Assembly (NCBI GenBank): GCA_963796915.1 | Contig: CAWCNI010000005.1 | Location: 1-64,000, forward strand | Length of the DNA: 64,000 nucleotides | DNA from: JAENWD01 sp963796915 | GTDB taxonomy: Bacteria; Acidobacteriota; Vicinamibacteria; Vicinamibacterales; JAENWD01 | Direction of reading: 5' to 3' | Shown here: one piece after another, positions 8,124 to 17,194 of the stretch | Layout of the letters: each line of letters begins with the position of its first letter | Position numbering within the stretch: position 1 is the stretch's first letter | Notes under the pieces: model-generated | Database searches by the model: none | What the model was told of the DNA's origin: nothing | Seen by the model: only the letters and a program-made list of their open reading frames with translations | Position numbers and translations under genes: made by a program

Positions 8124-10310
8124 TCAGGGAACCAGCGTGACGGGCGTCGTTCGCTCGAACCGCGTCGTGCCGGCAGTGACGACGACCTTGAAGTCGTATT
8201 TGCCCGCCGGAATGGCCGCGGACGGGAGCCGGGATACCTGCATCAGGCGTCCATCCGCCCCCGGCTTGTCGATGGGCAGCGGGATGTCGGCCAGCTTCTG
8301 CCCGCCCTGGAGAATCTGCAGGGAGGCTGTCGGCGCCGGGCCGGAAGGAGCCACGACCATCGGCAGCGCAAACGTCAGCTGCTCCTGCTTGGCCTTGCTG
8401 ATCGGCTCGTCGAAGGCGGGATACAGCAGGACGCCGGCAGTCGCCAGCGGATGATTCGCCATCGACGGGTCGTTCGCCGGCAGGCGCTCAACACGTGAGA
8501 CGACGAAGAAGTCGCCGACGACGGTGGTGTCGATGGGCGGCACTTCGAACGTCGAGGTGCCGACGCTCGCATGGGTCGCCTTGGCGTCGTAGACGACGGC
8601 ATTCAGCGCGTACTTGCCTGGCGCCAGGTCGGGCGTCCTGAAGAACAGGAGCGCGCCGCTCTTCGCCGCGGGGAGCTGGTCAAGCTTGCCGCCGAGCCGG
8701 TAGTTCTGGCTCTGCTTGCGCACCGCGCCGCCACTGGCATTTGCCAGGCTCGCCAGCACGACGACGTCGCCGGAGTAAGTCCCGGTCTTGGCGTCCTCCG
8801 CGAATGTCAGCGACGAGGCCGAGACGCCGACCATCAACGCTGTCAGTCCGGGATGTCCAGGCATCGGCACGCTGATCGCTCGCTGCTGGATCGGGAACGC
8901 CGTCGGCTTCGGCGTCGCGGCGAGTGCCGCGATGGCCGGCACCTCGTAGGCGATGATCGGCGCGCCGGTATCGGCAGGCACTGCCAGATAGCCGGGGCGC
9001 GCGTGGACCTCGAGGCCGCCGCGCTTCAACTTGACCTCGATGTGCCGGTAGGAGCCGTCGAGCGACGGGTTGCTCGAGGTGTAGCCGAGCAGGTAGTGGA
9101 AGCGGCGATCTTCGTCGATGCGCTGGATGCCCTTCTCGGCGTCGTTGGTGTTCTGGATGAGGATGCCGCCGGTCTGGGAGGTCAGGATGCCCAGCGCCGC
9201 CGCCGGATCGGACTTCAGCAGGGTCTCGTTCTGCTCGAGGTCCTCGCTCCACTTGCCGTTGTTCGATCGTTCGACGCCAGTGACCGCCGACTTGGTGAGC
9301 GTGTCGAGCTGGGTCTTGGTGTCGGCCGACGTGCTGTGCGCGCGGAGACCGGCAGCGTCCATGGCGTACAAGCTGACGTTGCGCCGGTTGGCGGTGTCGA
9401 TGACCGACCTGAATCGCGACTCGACAGAGGGTGGGATGGTCAGGCCCTCGCACAAGTAGACGACTGTCTTTCGTCCCGGCAGCGTGCCGAGCGAGTCGAC
9501 CAGCGCCAGCAGCGCGTCCATCGACGCGTGGCCTTCGGTCTCTGTCAGCAGGTCGCGGTAGTTGCGATCCATGCGCTCGAGCATGTCGGCTTCGGCCTGT
9601 TGCTGACCGGCCGCGCCGTTGGCTTGAGAGTCCTGCCCGCCGGATCCAGCCGCCGGACCGACAGTCGCCGTGCCGGGAGGGGCGCCGTTGAACTCGGCGC
9701 TCGCCGTCGGCGACTTCGAGCTGTTGAGCCCGAGGCGCTCTTCCTGCTTCGTGTTGGCATTGGCCGGCGCGGTCACCGAGCCGGCGGCCTTCTCGACGCC
9801 CGCCTGCAGCTTGGCGGGGTCGGTGGTGTAGGACTGCACCGTGCGCAGCGACTGGTCCACGATGAAGAGGCCGACAATCTCGTCGGGCCGGCAATCCTTG
9901 AGCAGCGCCGCCGCCGCCTTGTAGGCGGTCGCACGGCCCTCCGGGCTGAGGCGATCGAAGGCCACAGCCACCACCGACGGCCCGGGTCCCGCGGGCGTTC
10001 CGGCGGGCTTGGCCAGCCCGGCGGCCGCGGCCGCGTCACCGGAGGTGACCTGGCCCTGCACCGTGCGCTTGTCGAAGCTGACGATCTGCTGCGGCTTGCC
10101 GTCCTCGAGCAGCGTGAAGTCGTCGGCCGTCAGGTCCATGACCGGCCCCTTCTTGTCCCGCACGACGACGTCCACCAGCACGCCCGACGTGGAGGCGCCG
10201 AACTTCGGGCCCGGCTGGTCCTGGGAGCCGGCTGGCTGCTGCTCGGCGAAAACCCCGGCGCTGGCGGCGACGACCGCGAGCCCGAGAGCGAGACGCTGAC
10301 GACGATGCAT
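8124..10310 (-). CDS. VWFA-related Acidobacterial domain protein 1, exported
   Basis: 728 residues from ATG 10310, with a strong GGAGGA site just upstream. A signal peptide (1 to about 22, ending VFAEQ) is followed by the family entry motif FGASTSGVLVDVVVRDKKG, LLEDGKPQQIVSFD, and the VWFA fold: VVAVAFDRLSPEG, IVGLFIVDQSLRTV, GRKTVVYLCEGLTIP, NVSLYAMDAAGLRA. The usual metal-site motif DxSxS is reduced to DRLS. The VWFA part ends near HYLLGYTSSNPSLDGSYR. A second, immunoglobulin-like half ends in IPAGKYDFKVVVTAG. Such domains normally mediate protein-protein contacts, here outside the cytoplasm. It follows VWFA protein 2 by 20 bases and is the last of four tandem paralogues. Partner and function are not known. 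Confidence 0.9.
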   Translation of the reverse strand: MHRRQRLALGLAVVAASAGVFAEQQPAGSQDQPGPKFGASTSGVLVDVVVRDKKGPVMDLTADDFTLLEDGKPQQIVSFDKRTVQGQVTSGDAAAAAGLAKPAGTPAGPGPSVVAVAFDRLSPEGRATAYKAAAALLKDCRPDEIVGLFIVDQSLRTVQSYTTDPAKLQAGVEKAAGSVTAPANANTKQEERLGLNSSKSPTASAEFNGAPPGTATVGPAAGSGGQDSQANGAAGQQQAEADMLERMDRNYRDLLTETEGHASMDALLALVDSLGTLPGRKTVVYLCEGLTIPPSVESRFRSVIDTANRRNVSLYAMDAAGLRAHSTSADTKTQLDTLTKSAVTGVERSNNGKWSEDLEQNETLLKSDPAAALGILTSQTGGILIQNTNDAEKGIQRIDEDRRFHYLLGYTSSNPSLDGSYRHIEVKLKRGGLEVHARPGYLAVPADTGAPIIAYEVPAIAALAATPKPTAFPIQQRAISVPMPGHPGLTALMVGVSASSLTFAEDAKTGTYSGDVVVLASLANASGGAVRKQSQNYRLGGKLDQLPAAKSGALLFFRTPDLAPGKYALNAVVYDAKATHASVGTSTFEVPPIDTTVVGDFFVVSRVERLPANDPSMANHPLATAGVLLYPAFDEPISKAKQEQLTFALPMVVAPSGPAPTASLQILQGGQKLADIPLPIDKPGADGRLMQVSRLPSAAIPAGKYDFKVVVTAGTTRFERTTPVTLVP

Positions 10311-10330
10311 GATGTCCTCCGGAAAAAGAT

Positions 10331-12556
10331 CTACCTGATGACCGTGAATTCAGCCGATCTGATCGCTCGCCGATCGCCCTCGGCGACGGTAACCTGCAAG
10401 TTGTAGCTGCCTGGCGGCAGCGAAGAGATGGGCAAATGTCCCAGCGCCATGAGGCGGCCGCTCTTCGATGGCGTGCCAAGATCGAATGGCAGCTCCGCAA
10501 TGAGACGAGTACCTGAGAGCAGTCGCAGCGCGGCGGTCGGCATCACGCCTTTCGCGTCGACGACCATCGGCAGGGCGAACGACACGTCGTGCTGCGTGGA
10601 CTGGCTCACGGGCTCGCCGAAGCTCGGATAGAGCAGCAGGTCCTTCCAGGCGAGCGGGTTCTTCGCCGCCTTGCCATCGTCTGGTGCCTTCTCGCTGCGC
10701 GCGATCACGATCAGGTCGCCGACGATCGGCCGGGCGCCATCGGGCACGTCCAGGCTCGATCGCGCCACGCTGGCCCGGTCGCCCTCGTCGTCTCGCACGA
10801 CCCACTCGACTGTGTGCGGGCCCGCCGGCAGATCGGGTGTCGCGAAATACAGAATCCGTGAGCCCTTCGCCTTGGCCAGCTGCGCCAGATCACCCGACAG
10901 GTCGTAGTGCTGGCTGCGCGTCGAGACGATCTCTCCGCCCGCTGACTTGACGCGTGTGAGTACCGTCGCCTGGCTGGTGTAGCGGGCCGTCGCCGCGTCC
11001 TGCTCGAAGGTCAGCGCGGCCCCGTCGATAGCCGCGACGAGCGCGACCATGCCTGGCTGCCCCGGCATCGGCGTGCTCAACGCCTGCAGCCGGAACGGGA
11101 ACGCCGACGGCTGCGGCGATTTTGACAACGCCGCGACCGCCGGCGCTTCGTACTCGCGGGTGTCGACGCGCTCGATCGAGGGCGAGGCCACGTAGCCGCG
11201 ACGCGCGCGCACGTTGACCCCTGGGCGATTGACCTTGACGCTGATCGATCGGTACGACCCGTCGAGCGTGGGCTTGCTCGACGAGTAGGACAGCATGTAG
11301 TAGAAGCGGCGATCTTCGTTGACACGCGCGAAGGCACCGGCCAGGTTGTTGGAGTTGCTGATGTATTGCCCGCCAGTCGACAGCGCGAGCTCGGCGAGGC
11401 CGTGGCTCGGGCCGCCGAGCAGGGCCTCGGTCCGGCGCTCCATGCCGTCGCCATACAGGCCGCGCGAGAAGCGCGTGCCGTTCTCGGGCCCGATGATGCG
11501 GCCCATCTCGGCCTGCTGGCTCTGCACGCGCAGGCCGACAGCGTCGAAGGTGTAGAAGGTGACGTTCTGCCGGTTGGCCTCGTCCTGCAGGCGCTGCCAG
11601 CGCTCCACTGTCGCGTTGGTGATCGACAGGCCTTCGGAAAACAGGACGACGGTCTTACGGCCCGGGAGCGGCGCCAGCATCTGCACGAGGCCGCGCAGCG
11701 AGTCCGAGGCGGCGCTCGCCTGCGTCTCCTTGTCGGCGTAGCGATCGAAGTCGTCGATGCTCTGGAGCTCCGCGGCAAAAAGCGCATCGGCGGCGGCGGA
11801 AGCCGACGCACCGCCGTCGGACTGGCCCGGCGTCGGCGACGTCGCGCCGCCGCCCGCACCTGCGGGCACACCGCCATCCGCCGCGCCGGCGGTGGGCGAG
11901 GTCTCGGGCCGCGTCAGGAGCTGGTTGGCCATGGCGCCCTGAGGGCGAGCCGACCCGGGGCGCGGCCGCTCGAGCGCGCGCTGAAATCCGCCGCTCAGCG
12001 CGACGGTGTCGCGCGTGAACGGCACGATCCGGTGCAACGATCGATCGATCGAGAACACGCCGGCGTAGTCGCCGGGCTTCATGTCGTCGATCAGCGTGCG
12101 CGCCGCCTTCCATGCCTCGGCGCGCGGCTGCTCTGAGAGCCAGTCGAAGACCAGCGCGACGACGGTCTGGCCGACGGCGGGCGCTTCGGGCGCGGCAGCC
12201 CGCGCTGTCGACGCCAGCTGCGGCGCGATTGCGCCCGGCGAGGCCGGGGCCGCCGGTGCGGCTGCTGCCATCGCTGGAGCGGCGCCGCCGACGGCGTCGC
12301 AGCTAATCAGCGTCTGGCGAACGCCATCTTCGAAGACCTCGAAGTCGCCAGCGCTCAGGCCGGTGACGGGCACGCCCTTCTTGTCGCGGACGACGACGTC
12401 GACGAGGACAGCGGCGGTGGAGGTGCCGAATCGCGGGCGGTCCGCGGCTTTCTGGGCCGGAGCGGCCTGCCCGGCAACGGGTTGGTGGAGTGCGGTCAGG
12501 AAGAACGCACCCAGCAGGGCAAGGTAGCGAGCAGAGACAGAAGCCAAGACGTTCAC
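10331..12556 (-). CDS. VWFA-related Acidobacterial domain protein 2, exported
   Basis: 741 residues starting at the GTG at 12556. It overlaps the preceding stop in a GTGA arrangement and opens a signal peptide (VNVLASVSARYLALLGAFF). The open frame extends further upstream, but only as a shadow of the previous gene. The architecture matches its neighbours: FGTSTAAVLVDVVVRDKKG, FEVFEDGVRQTLIS, VWFA core (VVALVFDWLSEQ, GVFSIDRSLHRI, GRKTVVLFSEGLSI), a Gly/Ala/Pro-rich insert in the middle of the VWFA part, then the C-terminal beta region ending LPPGSYNLQVTVAEG. By motif wording it groups with protein 1 (VRDKKG) rather than with 3 and 4 (VTDRKG). The 4-base overlap implies translational coupling with protein 3. 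Confidence 0.9.
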   Translation of the reverse strand: MNVLASVSARYLALLGAFFLTALHQPVAGQAAPAQKAADRPRFGTSTAAVLVDVVVRDKKGVPVTGLSAGDFEVFEDGVRQTLISCDAVGGAAPAMAAAAPAAPASPGAIAPQLASTARAAAPEAPAVGQTVVALVFDWLSEQPRAEAWKAARTLIDDMKPGDYAGVFSIDRSLHRIVPFTRDTVALSGGFQRALERPRPGSARPQGAMANQLLTRPETSPTAGAADGGVPAGAGGGATSPTPGQSDGGASASAAADALFAAELQSIDDFDRYADKETQASAASDSLRGLVQMLAPLPGRKTVVLFSEGLSITNATVERWQRLQDEANRQNVTFYTFDAVGLRVQSQQAEMGRIIGPENGTRFSRGLYGDGMERRTEALLGGPSHGLAELALSTGGQYISNSNNLAGAFARVNEDRRFYYMLSYSSSKPTLDGSYRSISVKVNRPGVNVRARRGYVASPSIERVDTREYEAPAVAALSKSPQPSAFPFRLQALSTPMPGQPGMVALVAAIDGAALTFEQDAATARYTSQATVLTRVKSAGGEIVSTRSQHYDLSGDLAQLAKAKGSRILYFATPDLPAGPHTVEWVVRDDEGDRASVARSSLDVPDGARPIVGDLIVIARSEKAPDDGKAAKNPLAWKDLLLYPSFGEPVSQSTQHDVSFALPMVVDAKGVMPTAALRLLSGTRLIAELPFDLGTPSKSGRLMALGHLPISSLPPGSYNLQVTVAEGDRRAIRSAEFTVIR

Positions 12557-14732
12557 TCTATGACGGTCAGCGCCGCTTTGCGAGTCCTGGCGCCTTGGCC
12601 CGTGCCGACAGTCACCCGGAGGTCGTAGCGGCCCGGCGGGATCGCCGAGAGCGGCACGCGGCCAACCGCCAGCAGCCGTCCGGACGGCTCGGGCTGCCCG
12701 GGGACGAGGGACACCGAGGCGAGCACCTCTCCGTCGTGGGAGAACAACGACAACGCCACCGGCGGACACGCAGTGCCGGGAACGAGCGACAACGGCAAGG
12801 CAAAGTGCACCTCGGACGTCGTCCCGCCGCGAATCGTCGGCCCGATCACCGGCTTGAGCAGGAGGCCGTTGAGCACCAGCGGATTCCCGCCGGTAGCCGG
12901 CGCGTCGGCAGGCACGCGTTCGGCATGATCGACGATCAGCAGGTCGCCCACGACGGGCACGTCGACGCCAGGAATCGTCAGCGGCAGAGTGGCCACGCTC
13001 GCGCGATCGCCGGCCGAGTCGTAGATCGCGACATCGACCTGATAGCTGCCTGGGTCCAGATCGGGGAAGCGCGAGAACGTCAGCGTCTTGTCCTTCAGAC
13101 CTTGCGCGTTGATCATCGCGCCGCGGAGCCGGTACTGCTGACTGAGCTTGCGGATGACCGCGCCATCCGCGTCGCGGACGCGCGCCACCACCACTGCACC
13201 ACCGGTGTACTCGTTGGTCTTCTGGTCACCGAGCAGCGACAGGCTGCTGCCGGGCAGGGTGACCGACACTGCCGCCATGCCGGGCCGGCCCGGCATCGGC
13301 ACGCTCGCGGAGACCAGCTGAAATGGAAAGGCGCGGGGATGGGGCGCCTCGTCAAAGGCGCGGAGCGCCGGCAGCTCGTAGTCGAACACCGGCGCAACAG
13401 AAGTATCCGGCGCCGCGACATAGCCACTACGCGCGCGAACCTGCAATCCCGGTGTCTTCACTCTCACAGCGATCTTACGGAAGCTGCCGTCGAGTGCGGG
13501 TTTCGTCGGTGAGTACCCAGCAGGTAATAGTTGCGGCGGTCGTGGTCGATCTGGCCGATGCCGGTCTCGAGGTCGTTGGTGTTGTTGATCAGCAGCCCGC
13601 CGGTTTGAGTGGCGAGGATGCCGAGCGACACCGCCGGATCCCTGGTCAGCGTGCGCGCGTTGTCCTCGAGCGCGTCGAGATATTTGCCTCGGCGCTGCAC
13701 ATCGCCGACACCCATCGCGCCGTACTCCTGCACGAGTTGGGCCGTCGCGGCTTGATCGCTGTGAACGCGGAGGCCGGCGGCGTCCACCGTGTACACGGTG
13801 ACGTTGGATCGGTTGGCGGTGTGGATGATGGCGCGGTACTTTGCTTCAAGCGACGCAGGAACGGTCAGGCCTTCGCAGAAATAGATGACAGCCTTGCGGC
13901 CGGGCACCGCACTCAGTGAGTCGACCAACGCCAGCAGGGAGTCCAGCGACGCGTGCCCCTGCATCTCGTAGAGCATGTCGGTGTAGCTGCGCTCCATGCG
14001 AATGAGCATCTCCGCGAACACTGCAAGCGCGGAATTGCTCTGCGCCATCCGCAGCGCAGGATCGATGCCAGGGCGGTGGGCATCTGGACCGGCACGGCCT
14101 ACCTCCTCGGCGCCGGACACCATGGGCGTGTCGGCGGGCACAAGTGCCCGACGAGTGATGCTGTCCTCGGCCTTGAGTTGGCTCGTCGCCGTGTTCGCAG
14201 CGCGCGTGACGGCCTCCATGAGGAGGCGCGCGTCCGTCGTGTACGGTGCGAATGTCCGCAGCGTCTGATCGACGATGAACACGCCGGCGAGCTCGTCGGC
14301 CTGCTTGTTCTCGACGAACCGCTTCGCCGCGCGATAGGCCAGCTCGCGGCCTTCTGGTGACAGCCGATCGAAGGCCAGTGCTGTCAGCGACGGCCCGAGC
14401 GGGCCAGTGTGTCGTCCGGGCGCATGACTGCCGCCGGTCAGCCCCGCCGCGCTCGCGGCGTTGGCCACGGCCGCGCCCGGATCCGCGGCGTGACGCTCGA
14501 AGGTCAGCACAGTCTGCGGCGTGTCGTCCTCGAAGACTTCGAAGTCGGACTGGGAGAGCGTCGTGACCGGGCGGCCCTTCCGATCCGTCACCGACACATC
14601 GACGACGACGGCCTCGGTGCGCATCTCGAAGCGCGGCGAGGTCTGAGTGGACGACGACGGCGGACCCGATTGGCGGGCCTGGAGCGTGACCGCGAAGGTC
14701 GTCAGGACGACGGCGAGGAGACGTTCGCGCAT
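12553..14732 (-). CDS. VWFA-related Acidobacterial domain protein 3, exported, one frameshift
   Basis: Reading from ATG 14732 gives a signal peptide (MRERLLAVVLTTFAVTLQA) and the VWFA part as far as RRNYYLLG. The frame then breaks and resumes as YSPTKPALDGSF and the C-terminal beta region ending IPPGRYDLRVTVG. One missing base near 13516 accounts for it. With one base restored the gene is 2181 bases and 726 codons, exactly the length of protein 4, its closest relative. Key phrases are VTDRKGRPVTTLSQSDF, LAFDRLSPEGRELAYRA, GRKAVIYFCEGLTVP and NVTVYTVDAAGLRV. The equal repaired length and intact motifs suggest a consensus error, though phase variation or real inactivation cannot be excluded. 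Its leader shares a box with the leader of protein 4. Confidence 0.85.
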
Positions 14733-14746
14733 AAGCCCGACAGGTC

Positions 14747-14782
14747 ATCGGGCAGGGCTGGCAGTTGCACCTTAGTCCAGCG
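14747..14782 (-). promoter_or_regulatory. Leader box shared with the upstream paralogue
   Basis: About 36 bases here match 17091-17126 at roughly 30 positions (ATCGGGCAG ... CTGGCA ... TAGTCCAGCG on the plus strand). Both copies lie upstream of closely related VWFA genes. It may hold a promoter or operator, or be a passive remnant of tandem duplication. Confidence 0.4.
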
Positions 14783-14813
14783 CGCAGGCTCGCGCAAGGG
14801 ACTTCGTGGCGCC

Positions 14814-16994
14814 TCAGTCGGCGATCGTGATCGCGGCCGTGCGCGTCTGCGCGTCGGCGCCGGCGCCGACAGTGACGCGCAAATCGTAGTCACCTGGCGG
14901 CACGCCAGATAGGGGGATGCGGCCGACCGCCAGGAGCCGGCCCGCCGGGTCCGGCTGGCCGAGCACGAGCGACACGCTGGCGAGGGACTTTCCCCCTTTC
15001 GACAGCAGGGCCAGCGAGACAGTGGGCAGCGCAGCGCCGGGCACCAGAGCCAGCGGCACGGCGAAGTTCACGTCGGTCGCAATCTTGCCGTGCACGACCG
15101 GGTTGACGACCGGCTTGAGCAGCAACCCATCGACGACGAGCGGATTGCCCTGGCTGGACGACTGATCGGCGGGCAGCCGCTCGGCATGGTCGACGATCAG
15201 CAGGTCCCCGACGACGGGCGCGCCGCCCGGCGGGATCACGAGCGGCTGGCTCTGCACGCTCGCCCGCTCGCCCGCGGTGTCATACACCGCGACCTCAACG
15301 CGATAGCGGCCGGGATCGAGATCCGGGAATCGCGTGAACGTCAGCGTTTTGCCCTTGATGGCCTCGACCTCCGCCAGCGCGCCGTGCAGCCGGTACTGCT
15401 GACTGAGCTTGCGCAGCACCTCGCCCTTCCCGTCCACCACGCGCGCGACGATGACGGCGCCGCCGGCGTACTGGCCGCTGGCCTGATTGCCCATCAGCAG
15501 CAGGCTGGTGCCGGGAATCGTCGCCGAGATCACGGCGAGACCGGGCCGGCCAGGCACCGGCACGCTGGCGGCGACGATCTGAAACGGAAACGACGCCGGC
15601 GCAGGGGTGATGGTCAGCGCCCGGAGCGCCGGGATTTCGTAGTCGGCGACGGGCGCCACGGTGGTCATCGGCGCCGCGACGTATCCGCTGCGTGCGCGGA
15701 CGTCCAGCCCGGACTTCTTCACGTTCACCCTGATGCGGTGAAAGGTCCCGTCGAACGCCGGGTTCGTCGACGAGTAGCTCAGGAGGTAGTAGTTCCGCCG
15801 ATCCTGGTTGATGCGATCGACGCCGCTTTGGAGATCGTTCGTGTTGTTGACGAGAAGACCGCCAGTCTGGTCGGCGAGGATGCCGAGCGAGACGGCGGGA
15901 TCCTTCGTCAGCGCGCGCTCGTTGTCTTCGAGCTCGTTCATGAACTTGTCGCGGCGCTCGATGTCCCCGACGCCCATCGCGCCGTACTCCTGCACGGCCT
16001 GCGCCGTCGCGGCCTGGTCGCTGTGCACGCGGAGACCAGCAGCGTCGATGGTGTAGACGGTCACGTTCGACCGGTTTGCCGTCAAGATGATCGAGCGGAA
16101 CCGTGCCTCGAGCGATGACGGGATGGTCAAGCCTTCACAGAAGTACAACACCGCCTTGCGACCGGGCACCGCGGCCAGCGAGTCGACCAGTGCCAGCAGC
16201 GCGTCCATCGAGGCGTGGCCCTGGACCTCGGTCAGCATGTCCTGGTAGCTGCGCTCCATGCGGATCATGGCGTTAATCTCGGCAACCCGGGCGTGGTCGC
16301 CGGCTGCTTCGGCCTTGGCTGCCGGGTCGACGTACGGATGATCGCCGTCGGCTCTGCCCTGCTCCTCAGCGCTGGCCACGGCGGGCGTGTCGGTCGGCAC
16401 GTGAATCTGCTCGAAGAAGCCGTTGCGCTCGCGACCGAGCTCTGTCGTCGCGGTGACTGCCACCTTCTTCACTGCGCCCTCGAGGACACTCGCGTCGGTG
16501 GTGTATCCGGCGACGATGGCCAGGTGCTGATCGACGATGAAGACGCCGGCGAGCTCGTCGGCCTGCTTGTGCTGCACGAAGTGCTCGGCGGCCTGGAAGG
16601 CAAGGTTGCGCGCTTCCGGGGACAGGTGATCGAACGCGAGCGCCGTCACCGACGGCCCGAGCGCTCCGGCGGCACTCCCCGGCTTGCCGGCGCCGACGAC
16701 GCCGGCTGCGGCGGCCGCGGCATCGGCTCGAGCCCCCGGCTCGGGACTACGCCGCTCGAACGTCAGGATCTTTTGCGGAGTGTTGTCTTCGAGGACGTCG
16801 AAGTCAGATTGCGTCAGCGTAGTGACGGGCCGCCCCTTGCGGTCGGTGACCGTGACGTCGACGACGACGGCTTCGGTGCGCGTGCCGAAGCTGGGCGCAG
16901 GTTGTGCCGGAGGCGTCTGCGCGGATTGCCGGGCCGAGACTGTCACGCCGAGCGCGACGGCAATGCCGATGACGAGACGAAACCGTGCGCGCAT
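14814..16994 (-). CDS. VWFA-related Acidobacterial domain protein 4, exported
   Basis: 726 residues from ATG 16994, where a signal peptide begins (MRARFRLVIGIAVALG). A longer open frame reaches 17198 but is non-coding in character. Motifs: FGTRTEAVVVDVTVTDRKG, FDVLEDNTPQKILTFERR, LAFDHLSPEARNLAFQA (metal-site DxSxS altered to DHLS), GVFIVDQHLAIV, GRKAVLYFCEGLTIPSS, NVTVYTIDAAGLRV. The VWFA part closes near YYLLSYSSTNPAFDG, and the C-terminal beta part ends VPPGDYDLRVTVGAG. It is the intact sister of protein 3. A 200-base gap separates it from the VWFA-less paralogue upstream and holds a tandem array and an inverted-repeat element. Confidence 0.9.
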   Translation of the reverse strand: MRARFRLVIGIAVALGVTVSARQSAQTPPAQPAPSFGTRTEAVVVDVTVTDRKGRPVTTLTQSDFDVLEDNTPQKILTFERRSPEPGARADAAAAAAGVVGAGKPGSAAGALGPSVTALAFDHLSPEARNLAFQAAEHFVQHKQADELAGVFIVDQHLAIVAGYTTDASVLEGAVKKVAVTATTELGRERNGFFEQIHVPTDTPAVASAEEQGRADGDHPYVDPAAKAEAAGDHARVAEINAMIRMERSYQDMLTEVQGHASMDALLALVDSLAAVPGRKAVLYFCEGLTIPSSLEARFRSIILTANRSNVTVYTIDAAGLRVHSDQAATAQAVQEYGAMGVGDIERRDKFMNELEDNERALTKDPAVSLGILADQTGGLLVNNTNDLQSGVDRINQDRRNYYLLSYSSTNPAFDGTFHRIRVNVKKSGLDVRARSGYVAAPMTTVAPVADYEIPALRALTITPAPASFPFQIVAASVPVPGRPGLAVISATIPGTSLLLMGNQASGQYAGGAVIVARVVDGKGEVLRKLSQQYRLHGALAEVEAIKGKTLTFTRFPDLDPGRYRVEVAVYDTAGERASVQSQPLVIPPGGAPVVGDLLIVDHAERLPADQSSSQGNPLVVDGLLLKPVVNPVVHGKIATDVNFAVPLALVPGAALPTVSLALLSKGGKSLASVSLVLGQPDPAGRLLAVGRIPLSGVPPGDYDLRVTVGAGADAQTRTAAITIAD

Positions 16995-17011
16995 AGGCTG
17001 GACAGACCTGG

Positions 17012-17090
17012 CCGATTTAACCGCCTCGGCCAAGGCTTCGGCGGTCCGCCGTAGCTTCAGCGAAGGCGGACGATCGGCCCTGCAGAGCGA
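17012..17090. repeat. Inverted-repeat element in the leader of VWFA protein 4
   Basis: Two abutting dyads, ACCGCC...GGCGGT (17020-17045) and GTCCGCC...GGCGGAC (17044-17071), form a compact palindromic element. Compared with the related leader of protein 3 (14733-14782), about 80 bases are extra exactly here. That suggests insertion of a REP-like element after the gene duplication. Confidence 0.5.
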
Positions 17091-17126
17091 ATCGGGCAGA
17101 CTGGCAACTGGCACGATAGTCCAGCG
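17091..17126 (-). promoter_or_regulatory. Leader box shared with the downstream paralogue
   Basis: Second copy of the box at 14747-14782, roughly 30 of 36 bases shared. Here it is separated from the start codon by the inverted-repeat element. Confidence 0.4.
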
Positions 17127-17161
17127 GACGTGTGCGTGCAAGCCGTCCGTCGTAGGTGTGG

Positions 17162-17192
17162 TCCGTAGTCCGCAGCCCGTAGCCCGTAGCCC
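17162..17192 (-). repeat. CGGGCTAC tandem array after the VWFA-less paralogue
   Basis: Read in the gene's direction, about four imperfect CGGGCTAC/GCGGACTAC units start two bases after the stop codon. The same unit, in the same orientation relative to a stop codon, recurs at 52345-52380 and 60094-60150. Confidence 0.6.
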
Positions 17193-17194
17193 GT

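Noticed and set aside
12553..13467. An independent 304-residue gene downstream of VWFA protein 3
   Set aside because: It lacks a signal peptide and a good start and continues protein 3 after one missing base; the joined length equals that of protein 4.
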